A DNA stretch of 64,000 nucleotides. It comes from CAXXOK01 sp963675655 (GTDB lineage Bacteria > Bacillota > Clostridia > Christensenellales > Aristaeellaceae). The notes under the pieces are model-generated. The model was not told where the DNA came from, ran no database searches, and worked only from the letters and a program-made list of their open reading frames with translations. Location: positions 2,108,001 to 2,172,000 of the forward strand of contig OY776489.1 of assembly GCA_963675655.1 (NCBI GenBank), in the 5' to 3' direction. Of the stretch, positions 42,949 to 52,078 are shown one piece after another (the first letter of the stretch is position 1; each line of letters starts with the position of its first letter). The translations under genes and the position numbers were made by a program.

Positions 42949-44347
42949 CGTGTGTTTCCAGCTCCTTGTACAGGGTTTTTCCGGCTTCGTTTTTGGGAAT
43001 GGCATCTACCGCTACGGTAAAAAAGCCGCTGGGATTCAGGCCGGTTTTATCGGCCAGAAAGCTGCGCATTTCCGGCAGTACATCCGCATTGGTGCTGAAG
43101 ATGGTCAGGTGATCGTCTCTCCCGGCACAGGCGCAATCCACAGTGGGGAAAGCGGCTTTTAATAGCCGTTCCACCTCATCCAGATTGACGCGGTTGCCAT
43201 ACATCTTCACAAACCGCTTTTTTCGCCCGACAATGGTATAGTAGCCATCTTCATCAATCTGCGCCATATCGCCGGTATCCAGCACGCCGTGCCGTTCGTC
43301 GCCCAGCATAAGATCGGTCAGCTTGGCTGCGTAGCCAAGCGTAACGTTCTCGCCGTAATAGCGCAATTCTCCGGTCACATGAGGCAGTGCGATAGAACAG
43401 CCGGTTTCGTCCACCAACTCAAACGAGCCGCCGGGAATGGGTACGCCCATGGAGCCTATTTTTTGCAAACTGGTTTCCCATGGCAGGTAGGCCATGCGTG
43501 CGGTGGCTTCGCATTGTCCGTACATCACGACAAACTCGCGTCCGGTTTCGTGGCACCACTCCGCCAGTTTCTGGTGCAGCTGCGGCGACAGTTTGCCGCC
43601 CGCCTGCGTCATCGTGCGCAAGGAAGGCAGATTCATACGGGTAAAGCGCATGCGGTCCAGCATTTCATAGGTGTAGGGCACGCCGCCGAAGCTGGTGGCA
43701 TCCTTTGCGCGGAAAAAAGACCAAAACTCTTTCTGTGCAATGCCTTTATCCGTCAGCAATATCGTTGCTCCTACGTCCAAATGAGAATTGATGATGCTCA
43801 AGCCGTAGGTATAATTCATTGGCAAGGTGGTAATGGGTCGTTCATCGGGGACAAGGTGCAGGTATTCGACAATCGAATCGGTATTTACACGAATATTGCG
43901 GTAGCTTTGCCGTACCAGCTTCGGGCTTCCCGTGGAGCCGCTGGTGGTAAGTAAAAGCGCTAGTTCCGAATTCAGCCGTGCCGAATCGCCAAAAGAGGTC
44001 TGCATCAGCTGATAGCCGTAACGCCCGTAGCGATAATATGCGTCGTCCAGCTCAAATCCATCCGGTGCCCACACATACTTGGGCTGGTAGGTTTCGTACA
44101 ATGTTTGAAAGAGCGCGGGGTCCATATCGGCAGAAAGCATTACCGGTACGATTCCGCCGTTGAGAAACGACACATACCCTAAAAAGCTGCCGATTACATT
44201 ACGGCACAAACAAAAAACCAAGCATCGGCCGTCCGCCTGCTGGCACAGCATACGCCCTTCGTGGCGCAAATCCGCATAGGTAAGCTGCTGGCCGTATTCA
44301 TCCTTTACAGCAATATTGTTTTTATAGCGGTCAAATCTCCACTGCAT
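42941..44347 (-). CDS. AMP-forming acyl ligase (ANL superfamily)
   Basis: The 468-aa product is an adenylate-forming enzyme with A3 motif LLTTSGSTGSPK (132-143), A5 VVMYGQCEATARMAYLPW, A7-A8 LDTGDMAQIDEDGYYTIVGR then KKRFVKMYG, and the A10 lysine in IPKNEAGKTLYKEL (about Lys457). It lacks PCP or TE domains and is shorter than usual (500-550 aa), with a brief N-terminus. It likely activates a carboxylic acid and transfers it to the neighbouring 78-aa carrier protein, whose stop it overlaps by 17 nt. ATG 44347 was chosen because it removes a spurious extension into that gene. Confidence 0.9.
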   Translation of the reverse strand: MQWRFDRYKNNIAVKDEYGQQLTYADLRHEGRMLCQQADGRCLVFCLCRNVIGSFLGYVSFLNGGIVPVMLSADMDPALFQTLYETYQPKYVWAPDGFELDDAYYRYGRYGYQLMQTSFGDSARLNSELALLLTTSGSTGSPKLVRQSYRNIRVNTDSIVEYLHLVPDERPITTLPMNYTYGLSIINSHLDVGATILLTDKGIAQKEFWSFFRAKDATSFGGVPYTYEMLDRMRFTRMNLPSLRTMTQAGGKLSPQLHQKLAEWCHETGREFVVMYGQCEATARMAYLPWETSLQKIGSMGVPIPGGSFELVDETGCSIALPHVTGELRYYGENVTLGYAAKLTDLMLGDERHGVLDTGDMAQIDEDGYYTIVGRKKRFVKMYGNRVNLDEVERLLKAAFPTVDCACAGRDDHLTIFSTNADVLPEMRSFLADKTGLNPSGFFTVAVDAIPKNEAGKTLYKELETHDD

Positions 44348-44567
44348 ACTTCCGCAGAATCTCCTTCCCCTTTTCAAACGAGCTTAGGTCGATGATGTCG
44401 TCCATTTCCAACATGATATCAAAAGCTTCTTCCAAAGCCGCAACGAGCGTCATATGGCCTACGCTGTCCCATGCTTTGCTTTCGCCATACACCAGCGTTG
44501 GCGCCTGCTGTGGGGTAACCTCCAGCGCTTCTACAAAAGCGTTGAGATACTTTTCCTGATTGTTCAT
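44331..44567 (-). CDS. Acyl carrier protein
   Basis: The 78-aa product is a single carrier domain. The phosphopantetheine attachment serine is Ser35 in SKAWDSVGHMTLVAALEE, followed by IMLEMDDIIDLSSFEKGKEIL typical of helices III and IV. It is not the housekeeping AcpP: the DSL motif reads DSV, and its place is in a specialised cluster. It probably carries the acyl group between the AMP ligase, the LuxE/LuxC pair and the SDR. ATG 44567 has AGGAG 8 nt upstream; the extended frame is not coding. Confidence 0.9.
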   Translation of the reverse strand: MNNQEKYLNAFVEALEVTPQQAPTLVYGESKAWDSVGHMTLVAALEEAFDIMLEMDDIIDLSSFEKGKEILRKYAVEI

Positions 44568-44625
44568 GGCTATCGCTCCTATCGTTGAATTGGGGAATAC
44601 AGGGGGATGTTCGAGGGGTAAGGGG

Positions 44626-45369
44626 TTAAAGGATACCACCGTCCACACGCCATACTTGCGCGGTTACGTAGCTGGCCAGATCGCTGGCCAGGAACGCTGT
44701 AACAGCGGCGATTTCAGCAGGCTGGCCGGCGCGGCCCAACAAGTTGTGGTTTGCGGCCTCCTGCTCTATCTTTTCGCCCAGCGCCCGGGTCATATCCGTT
44801 TGGGTATACCCCGGCGCAACGGCGTTTACGCGTATGCCTGCGCCAGCTAATTCGCGGGCCAGCTTTTTAGTGGCGGCGATGAGCGCGGCTTTACTGGCGG
44901 AATAATCCAAACGGCTGTCGCCGTCCAGCCCGGCGACAGAAGCAATATTGACAACAGCGCCGTGCTTTTTACGCGCCATCCAACGGGTGGCCAGCTGCGT
45001 AAGCTGCATTGTGCCGAAAAAGTTGGTTTCAAACAGGGTGCGCATTTCAGCCACCGGCGTGAGCTGAAACATTTTATCTTCGCCCATAACGCCTGCGTTG
45101 TTGACCAGAATATCCAGCGGCAGTTTATCCGCCATGGCGGCTTTAATGGCAGCGGTTACGGCGGCGGCATCCGTAAGATCCGCATAAACCGGTTTGATCC
45201 ACACGTTGTGTGCATCGGCCAGTTCACGGCAGCGGCTTTCAAACGCCGGATCGGACGTGCGGGCAAGTGCCCATACGTTTGCGCCCTGCGTGGCAAAGGT
45301 TTCTACGATCGCAGCGCCGATACCACGTGCGGCACCGGTGACTAACGCGTTTTTCCCCTGTAAAAACAT
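44626..45369 (-). CDS. Short-chain dehydrogenase, FabG-like
   Basis: The 247-aa SDR has the cofactor motif TGAARGIG (11-18), NNAGVMG, catalytic Ser144, Tyr156 and Lys160 (YSASK) and the usual PGYTQTDMT. It resembles 3-oxoacyl-ACP reductases, so the acyl group on the neighbouring ACP could be a 3-hydroxy acid; sugar reductases look the same, so this is not certain. ATG 45369 follows AAGGAG 10 nt upstream. It begins just behind the second membrane protein (1 nt gap). Confidence 0.88.
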   Translation of the reverse strand: MFLQGKNALVTGAARGIGAAIVETFATQGANVWALARTSDPAFESRCRELADAHNVWIKPVYADLTDAAAVTAAIKAAMADKLPLDILVNNAGVMGEDKMFQLTPVAEMRTLFETNFFGTMQLTQLATRWMARKKHGAVVNIASVAGLDGDSRLDYSASKAALIAATKKLARELAGAGIRVNAVAPGYTQTDMTRALGEKIEQEAANHNLLGRAGQPAEIAAVTAFLASDLASYVTAQVWRVDGGIL

Positions 45370-45370
45370 G

Positions 45371-46891
45371 TTATTCGTCTCCTTGTGTAAGCTGCACAAC
45401 GGCTTTATCGTAATACTCCGCGTAAAGGCTGAGCACATAGTCCAGATTGTCGCTAGTCAGCGCGTCCCCCATAAAGGACGCAGGCGCATCGGTAATCGGA
45501 GTAAGGATAACGGCCGTTTGCGCTTCATCATTCAGCACCGCATCGCGCTGATCCATGGCGGCGTCGTAATCGGCGGCTTGTCCGCTGATCAGGGAGCGAA
45601 GCGCGCTGCCACCCGCCATGTTCTGCGGTCCATAGCTGGCCGAACCATCTGGGTGATAGCTGACGCAACCAACGATGAGCAGTACGGCGGCAACCAGCAG
45701 CGCTGCGATGCGGATGTGGTTGGTTTTGGTTTGTGACACCACAGGCAAAGCGGCTTGGGAAAAGTACCGTTTGCCGGTGCGGAGGATAAACCCTGCCCAG
45801 TAGAGCGCCAGCTGGGCTAAAAGTATCACCAGCGTGAAATAATAGGTATTCAGTACACGCCCGTCGCCCAGATAGTTACCAGTATAAAGCGTGGGCGCTA
45901 ACTGCGCGCTAAACAGTGCCAGAACGGCCAGCGTAAACCATAGGGGATGGGCGAAACGGTAATGGCTCTTTTCCAAAGCGGGCAACGCGAGCGCTACCAG
46001 CACAACCAACACGGCGATCAGCGGCAAGGTAATGCTATGCCCCAGCAATGCAAGGCCGAAATACACCGCTTCAATAACGGCTTTAACCGGGCTCATGCCG
46101 CCGGACAGGGTTTTGGCCCGTACGGCGTTACCGGGTGCGGAGATGCTGAAAATAAAGCATGCAATCAAGAAGACGGTGAGCGATAAGTAAGCCCATTTTT
46201 TCGGGTGTTTGCGGATAAAGGCAAACACAGTGGCGCAGGATGCCGCAAGTACGGCAAACAATGCAGTGGTGTATTTAGCGCCGCCGACCAGTATGGTGAG
46301 CACCAGCAGCAGCAGGTAAAATGCAATCGTTTTTCCCCGTCCGTGTATGCCTGCAAAACGAATCCATGCGCCTGCCGTCGCCAGCATCAGCGACCACAGT
46401 AGCGTATAGGCGACCCCGCCGTTGAACCAGTAGAAGCTTTCGCCCGCATCCGGTACAAACTGTACCATGACAAAGCCTAATATACCGAACGCGGCGGCAA
46501 CGCTGGCCGAATCCATACCCAGTAGAATATGTAGCGACTGGCGCAGGAAATAAAATAGAGACAAAAGCAGCGTGCCCAGCAGCAGGAAAGTTGTTACCCA
46601 ATAGGCGTCTTCCCCAAAGATTGCGGGCTGGAAGGTGCTGATAAAGGAGGTGGTATACGTGCCCTCCCATGTGTGGCGAATCCCAATCGTGTTTTCCAAA
46701 GCAGCTTGCAAAACGTCGATTGGGCTGCCTGTATTCTGCCAGGCCTGGTGTGTGAGAAGCGAAAAACCGTAATCGTCATAAAAAGCGTGATTGTAGAAGG
46801 AAAGCGTAAGCATCGGTGCGATGCTCGCCAGTAAAAGAGCCACGCATAAAAAAGCGATCATACGGCGCGAAAGTGAGCGGCGTTCTGTCAC
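45371..46891 (-). CDS. Polytopic GT-C-like membrane protein 1 (DUF6056-like)
   Basis: The 506-aa product has about 12 predicted helices. After the first helix it has FYNHAFYDDYGFS, and later FVPDAGESFYWFNGGVAYTL. The acidic DD pair outside the first helix is the hallmark of GT-C glycosyltransferases that use polyprenyl-phosphate sugars. A C-terminal periplasmic domain of about 75 residues has YGPQNMAGGSALRSLISGQA. It is a paralogue of the next gene (46888-48411), sharing the same motifs in the same order, and overlaps it by 4 nt. Assignment to DUF6056 is from memory. Confidence 0.75.
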   Translation of the reverse strand: MTERRSLSRRMIAFLCVALLLASIAPMLTLSFYNHAFYDDYGFSLLTHQAWQNTGSPIDVLQAALENTIGIRHTWEGTYTTSFISTFQPAIFGEDAYWVTTFLLLGTLLLSLFYFLRQSLHILLGMDSASVAAAFGILGFVMVQFVPDAGESFYWFNGGVAYTLLWSLMLATAGAWIRFAGIHGRGKTIAFYLLLLVLTILVGGAKYTTALFAVLAASCATVFAFIRKHPKKWAYLSLTVFLIACFIFSISAPGNAVRAKTLSGGMSPVKAVIEAVYFGLALLGHSITLPLIAVLVVLVALALPALEKSHYRFAHPLWFTLAVLALFSAQLAPTLYTGNYLGDGRVLNTYYFTLVILLAQLALYWAGFILRTGKRYFSQAALPVVSQTKTNHIRIAALLVAAVLLIVGCVSYHPDGSASYGPQNMAGGSALRSLISGQAADYDAAMDQRDAVLNDEAQTAVILTPITDAPASFMGDALTSDNLDYVLSLYAEYYDKAVVQLTQGDE

Positions 46892-48411
46892 GGTGTTTCG
46901 CCCCCTTCCACGATGATGGCATCCTTATGATAGTAGGCGCTAAGCACCGGTAATACATCGTATGCGGCATCGGGGGAAAGCAGATCGTCCATAAAAACAG
47001 ACGGTACCGCGGTGAGCGGGGACAGCGTAACGGTAGACTGGGTAGCGTCGTTTAGCAGCGCCTCTCGTGCGGTCATTTCCCGGTCGTACTGGGCGGCTTC
47101 GCCCGTGAGGATGGAAAGCGCTGCGGCACCGCCCGCCATGTGCATCGGTCCGTATAGGGTTTCGTCGTTTGGTTTGTAGCCAATACATCCTATCGCAAGC
47201 AGACAAGCGGAAACCAGAATCAACCCTTTTTGCCCGGCGGCAGTCAGGGCAGGCGCGGGTTTACTCAGCCGTTCGCGGCGGCGTGCTAAAGCACCTAAAA
47301 CATAGGTTTCAGCAAAAAGAAACAGCATTATATAACTGTAATAATATGTATCTGTAATGCGGCCGCCGCCGATGAACACCCCGGAATACAGCGGCGGGGT
47401 TAACTGCGCGCAATATACCCCCGCGGCGAGCAGCAAAACCCAAATGGGATGCTGAAAGGAAAACGGACTTTGCTTTGCGGCTTTCCATAGAATGGGCGAA
47501 AGCACCAGCCCGACAGCAAGCACTGGCAGCGTGGTATAGCTGCCCAATAGAGCCATACCATAGTAAAGGGACTGTAAAACAGCTTTTACCACACCTACGT
47601 CCGCGCCGATCATGCTGGCGCGGACCGTATTGCCGGCTGCGGATATGCTGTATAAAAAGCAAAGTAAAAACCAGAACGTTAATCCTGCAAAGTCAAAACG
47701 GTGTGAATTTTTTTTGCGATAGAACACAACTGTGATGGTAACAAAAATCAGCAGCCCAAACAGACCGCCGCCATAGCTGCCGCCGCCCAGCAGTGTTGTC
47801 AATGCTGCGAGTGCCAGTATCAGCCCCGGCGCGTTCTGCTTGATATGCCAAAACCGGATCGTTAAAGCAAGGCTTAGCGCCAGCAGGGAATAAATAAACG
47901 TATTCCCGACACCGCCGTTAAACCAGAAAAAAGCCTCGCTGGCATCCGGCAAAAACTGTGTCATTAAAAACAAGGAAAGGCATACCAAAATGACCGTTTC
48001 CGCTTTGCCAATGTGCAGCAAATGGCGGGATACGGTGGTAATGAAAAACCCAAAGCACAGCAGGAAAGCTGTAAGCAGGAAAAATGTAGTGACCCAGTAC
48101 AGGTTTTCTGAGAAAACACCAGGTTGCAGATTGCTTAAAAACGTGCCGGTATAGGTGCCCTGCCAGTTGTTGCGTACGTCTTTTGTGCTGGTAACAGCGG
48201 CGGAAAACGCCTCCTGAAAACTATGGGTTTGCACCCAAACGTCGTGTACGGCGCTGGAGAAACCATAATCATCATAATAAGGGTGATTATACAGGGAAAT
48301 GGTATACAGCGGCAGCGTACCCAAAAGCAGCAGCAAAGCGCTGAAAATAGCCAGAATTTTTACATAGAACCGGGCCTTTCCAGCGGGCGAAACCATCGTT
48401 GTCTGTTCCAT
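46888..48411 (-). CDS. Polytopic GT-C-like membrane protein 2 (DUF6056-like)
   Basis: The 507-aa product has the same layout as the gene that follows: LYNHPYYDDYGFS after the first helix, FLPDASEAFFWFNGGVGNTF, about 12 helices, and a C-terminal extracytoplasmic part with YGPMHMAGGAAALSILTGEA. It is the first gene of the cluster, with its own promoter. Start ATG 48411 was chosen by the position of the first helix; the Shine-Dalgarno (AAAGGG) is weak. Two tandem GT-C-like paralogues could form a heterodimer or transfer successive sugars. Function is not known. Confidence 0.72.
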   Translation of the reverse strand: MEQTTMVSPAGKARFYVKILAIFSALLLLLGTLPLYTISLYNHPYYDDYGFSSAVHDVWVQTHSFQEAFSAAVTSTKDVRNNWQGTYTGTFLSNLQPGVFSENLYWVTTFFLLTAFLLCFGFFITTVSRHLLHIGKAETVILVCLSLFLMTQFLPDASEAFFWFNGGVGNTFIYSLLALSLALTIRFWHIKQNAPGLILALAALTTLLGGGSYGGGLFGLLIFVTITVVFYRKKNSHRFDFAGLTFWFLLCFLYSISAAGNTVRASMIGADVGVVKAVLQSLYYGMALLGSYTTLPVLAVGLVLSPILWKAAKQSPFSFQHPIWVLLLAAGVYCAQLTPPLYSGVFIGGGRITDTYYYSYIMLFLFAETYVLGALARRRERLSKPAPALTAAGQKGLILVSACLLAIGCIGYKPNDETLYGPMHMAGGAAALSILTGEAAQYDREMTAREALLNDATQSTVTLSPLTAVPSVFMDDLLSPDAAYDVLPVLSAYYHKDAIIVEGGETP

Positions 48412-48448
48412 CCGCACAGCCCTTTCTATAATATATTCCCAAAATAGA

Positions 48449-48478
48449 ATTATAGCATAACGCACGCGGATTTGTCAC
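48449..48478 (-). promoter_or_regulatory. Promoter of the LuxCE/glycolipid cluster
   Basis: On the minus strand GTGACA (48478-48473), 18 nt, TATAAT (48454-48449) preceded by TGC. The leader is about 30 nt. Confidence 0.75.
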
Positions 48479-48529
48479 TATCAGGTTATGCAAGACAGCA
48501 GCAAAGCCGTACGCAAAGGCAAATGTAAG

Positions 48530-48559
48530 TTGACATTCGCGCCTCTGCCGTGCTATCGT
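48530..48559 (+). promoter_or_regulatory. Promoter of the CotH gene
   Basis: TTGACA (48530-48535), 18 nt, TATCGT (48554-48559) preceded by TGC, divergent from the cluster promoter with about 50 bp between the -35 boxes. Confidence 0.65.
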
Positions 48560-48620
48560 AATACAAATTATGCGTGGATGGATCGTGCTGGCGACAGGGT
48601 CTGCGTTGGAGGCACCGTTG

Positions 48621-50894
48621 ATGAAAATAAAAGCTGCATTGGGAGTTTTGCTGCTGGTTTTACTATGCTGCACGTTTGCCAGCGCGCAGGAGCAGGCGGA
48701 CGAAACTGTAAATAGTGAGAGTGGTATAGAGGATCAATCTACTTTTGTAGGGAGAGCCGGGCAGTATATTCCTGTGGAAACGCTGGATATAACCTATCAG
48801 CAGGAGAATGCGCCTGCGATTTATGCCCAGATACAGGACGGGCAGGCATACCTGTTTCTGCCGTCCGGCGTTATAGTGGATGCGCTGACCGTTGGCGGAA
48901 AAACAGTTGCCTGTACCCTTACAGAAGGAGAAAACAGCATAACCGACGCCGATGGAAATGAAATTTCCCTGATGGTGATGCAAAGCGCGAACCTGCCCGC
49001 CGTGTACCTGCAAAGCGACGATCCGGTTTCGGCCGGGCGGGAACAGGTGGACAGCGCAGAAGACCATAACGATACCGTACAGGCAAGCCTTACGATGGTT
49101 AATGCTTCGGGGGAGATGGAGTATCAGGGGCATATCGGCAAACTGCGCGGACGCGGGAACACAACATGGTGGTGGGGGGATAAACGGCCCTATCAGCTGA
49201 AATTGGATACCAAGGCGGACTTGTTGGGCACGGGCAATGCGGATAAAACATTCCTGCTGCTGGCGGAATGTTTTGACGCGACGCTGCTGCATAATACCCT
49301 TTGCCTGGATGTTGCTGCGCGGCTTGGTTTGCCGGCTCCGGCCCATGAAGCGGTAGACCTGTATTATGATGGGGTATACCGCAGTACCTACCTGCTGTGC
49401 GAAAAGGTGGAAGTGCGGGATGGGCTGCTTGCCATACTGGATTATGACAAGTTAATCGATAAAGAATACAATACGGATTTTGGAGAACTGCCGGTTACGG
49501 AGACAGAAAACGCTTATGGCTGCACCTATAAGTACCGAGACGGGTTGGATGTAGAGGGCGGGAAAAATATCGCTTTTCTGGTGGAGATTGACCAGTACTT
49601 CTATTATAAGGAGCCAGTGTGGGTATCCACCCAAAGTGGTTTCCATTTTACGGTGCAAAACCCAAGCGAGCTAAGCAAGGCAGACGGAGCCTATATCAGC
49701 GAGTTTCTACAGCGGATTGAAAACGCAATAGTCAACGGCGGCGTTGAGCCGGATACCGGGGAGCAGCTGCACGACATGCTGGACTTTGACAGCCTGGCGC
49801 GCTTTTTTCTGGTAAGCGAGTGGAGCAAGAACCCAGACTATTGGCGTGGTTCCACCTATTTTTATAAACCGGAAGACGAAGAAAAACTATATACAGGCCC
49901 GGTATGGGATTTTGATATTGCTTTTGGCATCCGTAAAGGGGAAAGCGGCGTTACGGGCTACCTACGCGGGGAGGACAGCTGGCTTTACTACCTGACGAGA
50001 AACCCGGAGTTTCAAGAGGTTGTACGCAAAATTTGGGAAACGGAGATGGAGCCGTTACTATCGTCGCTGGATGTGGATGCGTATGTAAACCACATTGCGA
50101 AAAGCGCCGCGATGAATTTTGTGCTCTGGCCCTATGGAGGAGACTACAACAATATAAATTGGGATACATTGTATGATACGTGGGATGAAAATCTGGATTA
50201 TCTGCGGACGTATCTGGAGGGCCGCCTGCAGTGGCTTGCCGAAGATATTGCTGGCTGGATGGGATATAAAATTACCAGTACCGAGCTTTCGCTTCACTAT
50301 CGCAATGCCGATGTAATCAGCAGTGCGACGCTGGAGGTTGCCAATATCCGCAACAACCTGAAGATCAACAACATTTTGTGGGAAACAGCGCCGGACGAAG
50401 CGGTAAAATGGAACAACCTGTATTCGGTTACGGCAACGCTTACTGCAAATGATGGTTGCGCGCTGGCCGATGGATTTTCGGTAACGGTAAACGGGAGCCC
50501 GGTTATGTTGCTTACATGCGACGGGCATACAGCTACGGTGCGCTTCACCTTCAGCGGGGCGAAGTACGAACCAGCTGATTACTACGGCGATGATTACGGC
50601 ATGCTGTACCAGTATGACTACTTTGTAGCGCATAACCCGGATATCGTTGAGGAATGCGGTACCGATGACCCGGATGAAATGCTGGATTACTTTGTTTCCA
50701 GCGGTTTGTATGAAGAACTTTGCGGCATCCAAACATATGTACCACAAGCCTTTATCGACAATTATTATAGTATGCTCAACGCTTATTACATGGCAGATCC
50801 CGAAATGTGCGCGGAGCATTACCGCGAGCATTATCTAGATGAGGATTTGCTGGGTATGGCGCAGGAGATATATCCGGTAGTTATAGAGCCGTAA
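48621..50894 (+). CDS. Secreted CotH kinase-family protein
   Basis: The 757-aa product has a signal peptide (KIKAALGVLLLVLLCCTFASA). Residues about 120-500 are a CotH domain, an atypical protein-kinase fold first known from spore coats: GHIGKLRGRGNTTWWWGDKRPYQ split over its conserved start, KTFLLLAECFDATLLHN, LLCEKVEVRDG and the metal/catalytic YTGPVWDFDIAFG. A beta-rich linker follows, and the C-terminal 100 residues (YDYFVAHNPDIVEECG, HYREHYLDE) resemble short cell-surface repeats. CotH members phosphorylate secreted proteins. Start ATG 48621 has GGAGG 7 nt upstream; the frame extends further 5' into the promoter. Confidence 0.88.
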   Translation: MKIKAALGVLLLVLLCCTFASAQEQADETVNSESGIEDQSTFVGRAGQYIPVETLDITYQQENAPAIYAQIQDGQAYLFLPSGVIVDALTVGGKTVACTLTEGENSITDADGNEISLMVMQSANLPAVYLQSDDPVSAGREQVDSAEDHNDTVQASLTMVNASGEMEYQGHIGKLRGRGNTTWWWGDKRPYQLKLDTKADLLGTGNADKTFLLLAECFDATLLHNTLCLDVAARLGLPAPAHEAVDLYYDGVYRSTYLLCEKVEVRDGLLAILDYDKLIDKEYNTDFGELPVTETENAYGCTYKYRDGLDVEGGKNIAFLVEIDQYFYYKEPVWVSTQSGFHFTVQNPSELSKADGAYISEFLQRIENAIVNGGVEPDTGEQLHDMLDFDSLARFFLVSEWSKNPDYWRGSTYFYKPEDEEKLYTGPVWDFDIAFGIRKGESGVTGYLRGEDSWLYYLTRNPEFQEVVRKIWETEMEPLLSSLDVDAYVNHIAKSAAMNFVLWPYGGDYNNINWDTLYDTWDENLDYLRTYLEGRLQWLAEDIAGWMGYKITSTELSLHYRNADVISSATLEVANIRNNLKINNILWETAPDEAVKWNNLYSVTATLTANDGCALADGFSVTVNGSPVMLLTCDGHTATVRFTFSGAKYEPADYYGDDYGMLYQYDYFVAHNPDIVEECGTDDPDEMLDYFVSSGLYEELCGIQTYVPQAFIDNYYSMLNAYYMADPEMCAEHYREHYLDEDLLGMAQEIYPVVIEP

Positions 50895-50986
50895 ATATGG
50901 AAACGGGGAAGCCGCCTTTGCCGCAGTTGACTTGTGGAAATCACCGGCGTATACTGCCCCTTGAGGTCAAGCGGGAGGAAAAGTAT

Positions 50987-51946
50987 ATGATGGATTCCAC
51001 AACGGAGCTTCAGCAGAACGGTCCAATCGATGCCAAACCGGGTATCATTGCGCTTGGAATTGGTGTTTTTGGGGTATCGTGCGCATCGCTTTTATATAAG
51101 TTATCCTTCGCGACAGGGTTACACCCCCTGTGGGTGAACCTGATCCGCTTATTCTTCACACTACTGATCATGTCACCGGTAACGCTGTTGAGTGCAAAAA
51201 AACGGAAAAACCTGAAGCATGTTACAAAGAACGGTTTTTTAATCAGCGCATTATCGGGTACGCTGCTGGCATTCCATTTTACGGCATGGGCCATGGCGCT
51301 GGATAATACGGATGTGTTTGCCGCTTCTGCCATATGGGGGACTTATCTGCTGATGACTGCGGTATTATCCTCATTGCTACTACACGAAAAAACATCCCGG
51401 GCAGCGCTGCTTGGGTTGGTGATTGCGACACTCGGTGTAGTGGTGTGCAATTTGGGCGGAGGAACCGGAAAGCTGTCCGGTAACCTGCTGGCGTTATTGG
51501 CTGCGTTTTTACAGGCATTGTATACCCTGTGCGGGCGGAAAGCGCGCGCCAAGATGGATACCAATTCTTATACGACGATTCTATATTCTTTTACTTTTTT
51601 CTGGATGGCGATTATTGCGCTGGTATCGGGCATCAAGCCAACCGGGTTCCAACCGCAAAACTTGCTGTGGGCGCTGGGGCTGGCGGTATTTGCAACGCTG
51701 TTGGGGCATACCATGCTGAATAAAGCGCTGAAGTATATGAAGGCGCCTACCGTTTCCGCCGCGATGATGATAACAGTGATTACAGGGCCGCTGGTGGTGT
51801 TTATGGTGCTTGGGGAAGCCCCCTCTAAGAATACGTTTATCGGCGGGTGTATTATTCTGGCTGGTTTGGCGCTATATATTGTGATGGAACGCCGGGAAGC
51901 GCGGCATAGCGGAAAAACGGCCAACAGCCGGGCGGATGAAGCCTGA
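50987..51946 (+). CDS. EamA-family (DMT) transporter
   Basis: The 319-aa product has ten predicted helices in two EamA halves (about 20-150 and 165-300), the standard size for this drug/metabolite transporter family. Typical patterns are AWAMALDNTDVFAASAIWGT at the end of the first half and GHTMLNKALKYMKAPTVSAA in the second. The substrate is not predictable. ATG 50987 (or 50990) follows GGGAGGAAAA; an ATG at 50897 lacks a Shine-Dalgarno and adds a polar, unrelated stretch. It follows the CotH gene by 92 nt and likely shares its transcript. Confidence 0.88.
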   Translation: MMDSTTELQQNGPIDAKPGIIALGIGVFGVSCASLLYKLSFATGLHPLWVNLIRLFFTLLIMSPVTLLSAKKRKNLKHVTKNGFLISALSGTLLAFHFTAWAMALDNTDVFAASAIWGTYLLMTAVLSSLLLHEKTSRAALLGLVIATLGVVVCNLGGGTGKLSGNLLALLAAFLQALYTLCGRKARAKMDTNSYTTILYSFTFFWMAIIALVSGIKPTGFQPQNLLWALGLAVFATLLGHTMLNKALKYMKAPTVSAAMMITVITGPLVVFMVLGEAPSKNTFIGGCIILAGLALYIVMERREARHSGKTANSRADEA

Positions 51947-52044
51947 GGTATTAAAATGATGCTGGAACGCTACCAACCCGCAAGGGTAAATAGATGGTTA
52001 GCGATCAGCATACCTGCATTTGATTCAATAAAGAAGTAAAAAAG

Positions 52045-52069
52045 GAGCTTGCAATCGCAAGCTCTTTTT
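52045..52069. terminator. Bidirectional terminator
   Basis: GAGCTTGC pairs with GCAAGCTC around AATC, followed by TTTTT on the plus strand and by CTTTTTT on the minus strand. It separates the EamA gene from the end of the histidine operon. Confidence 0.92.
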
Positions 52070-52078
52070 ACGTTCTGG

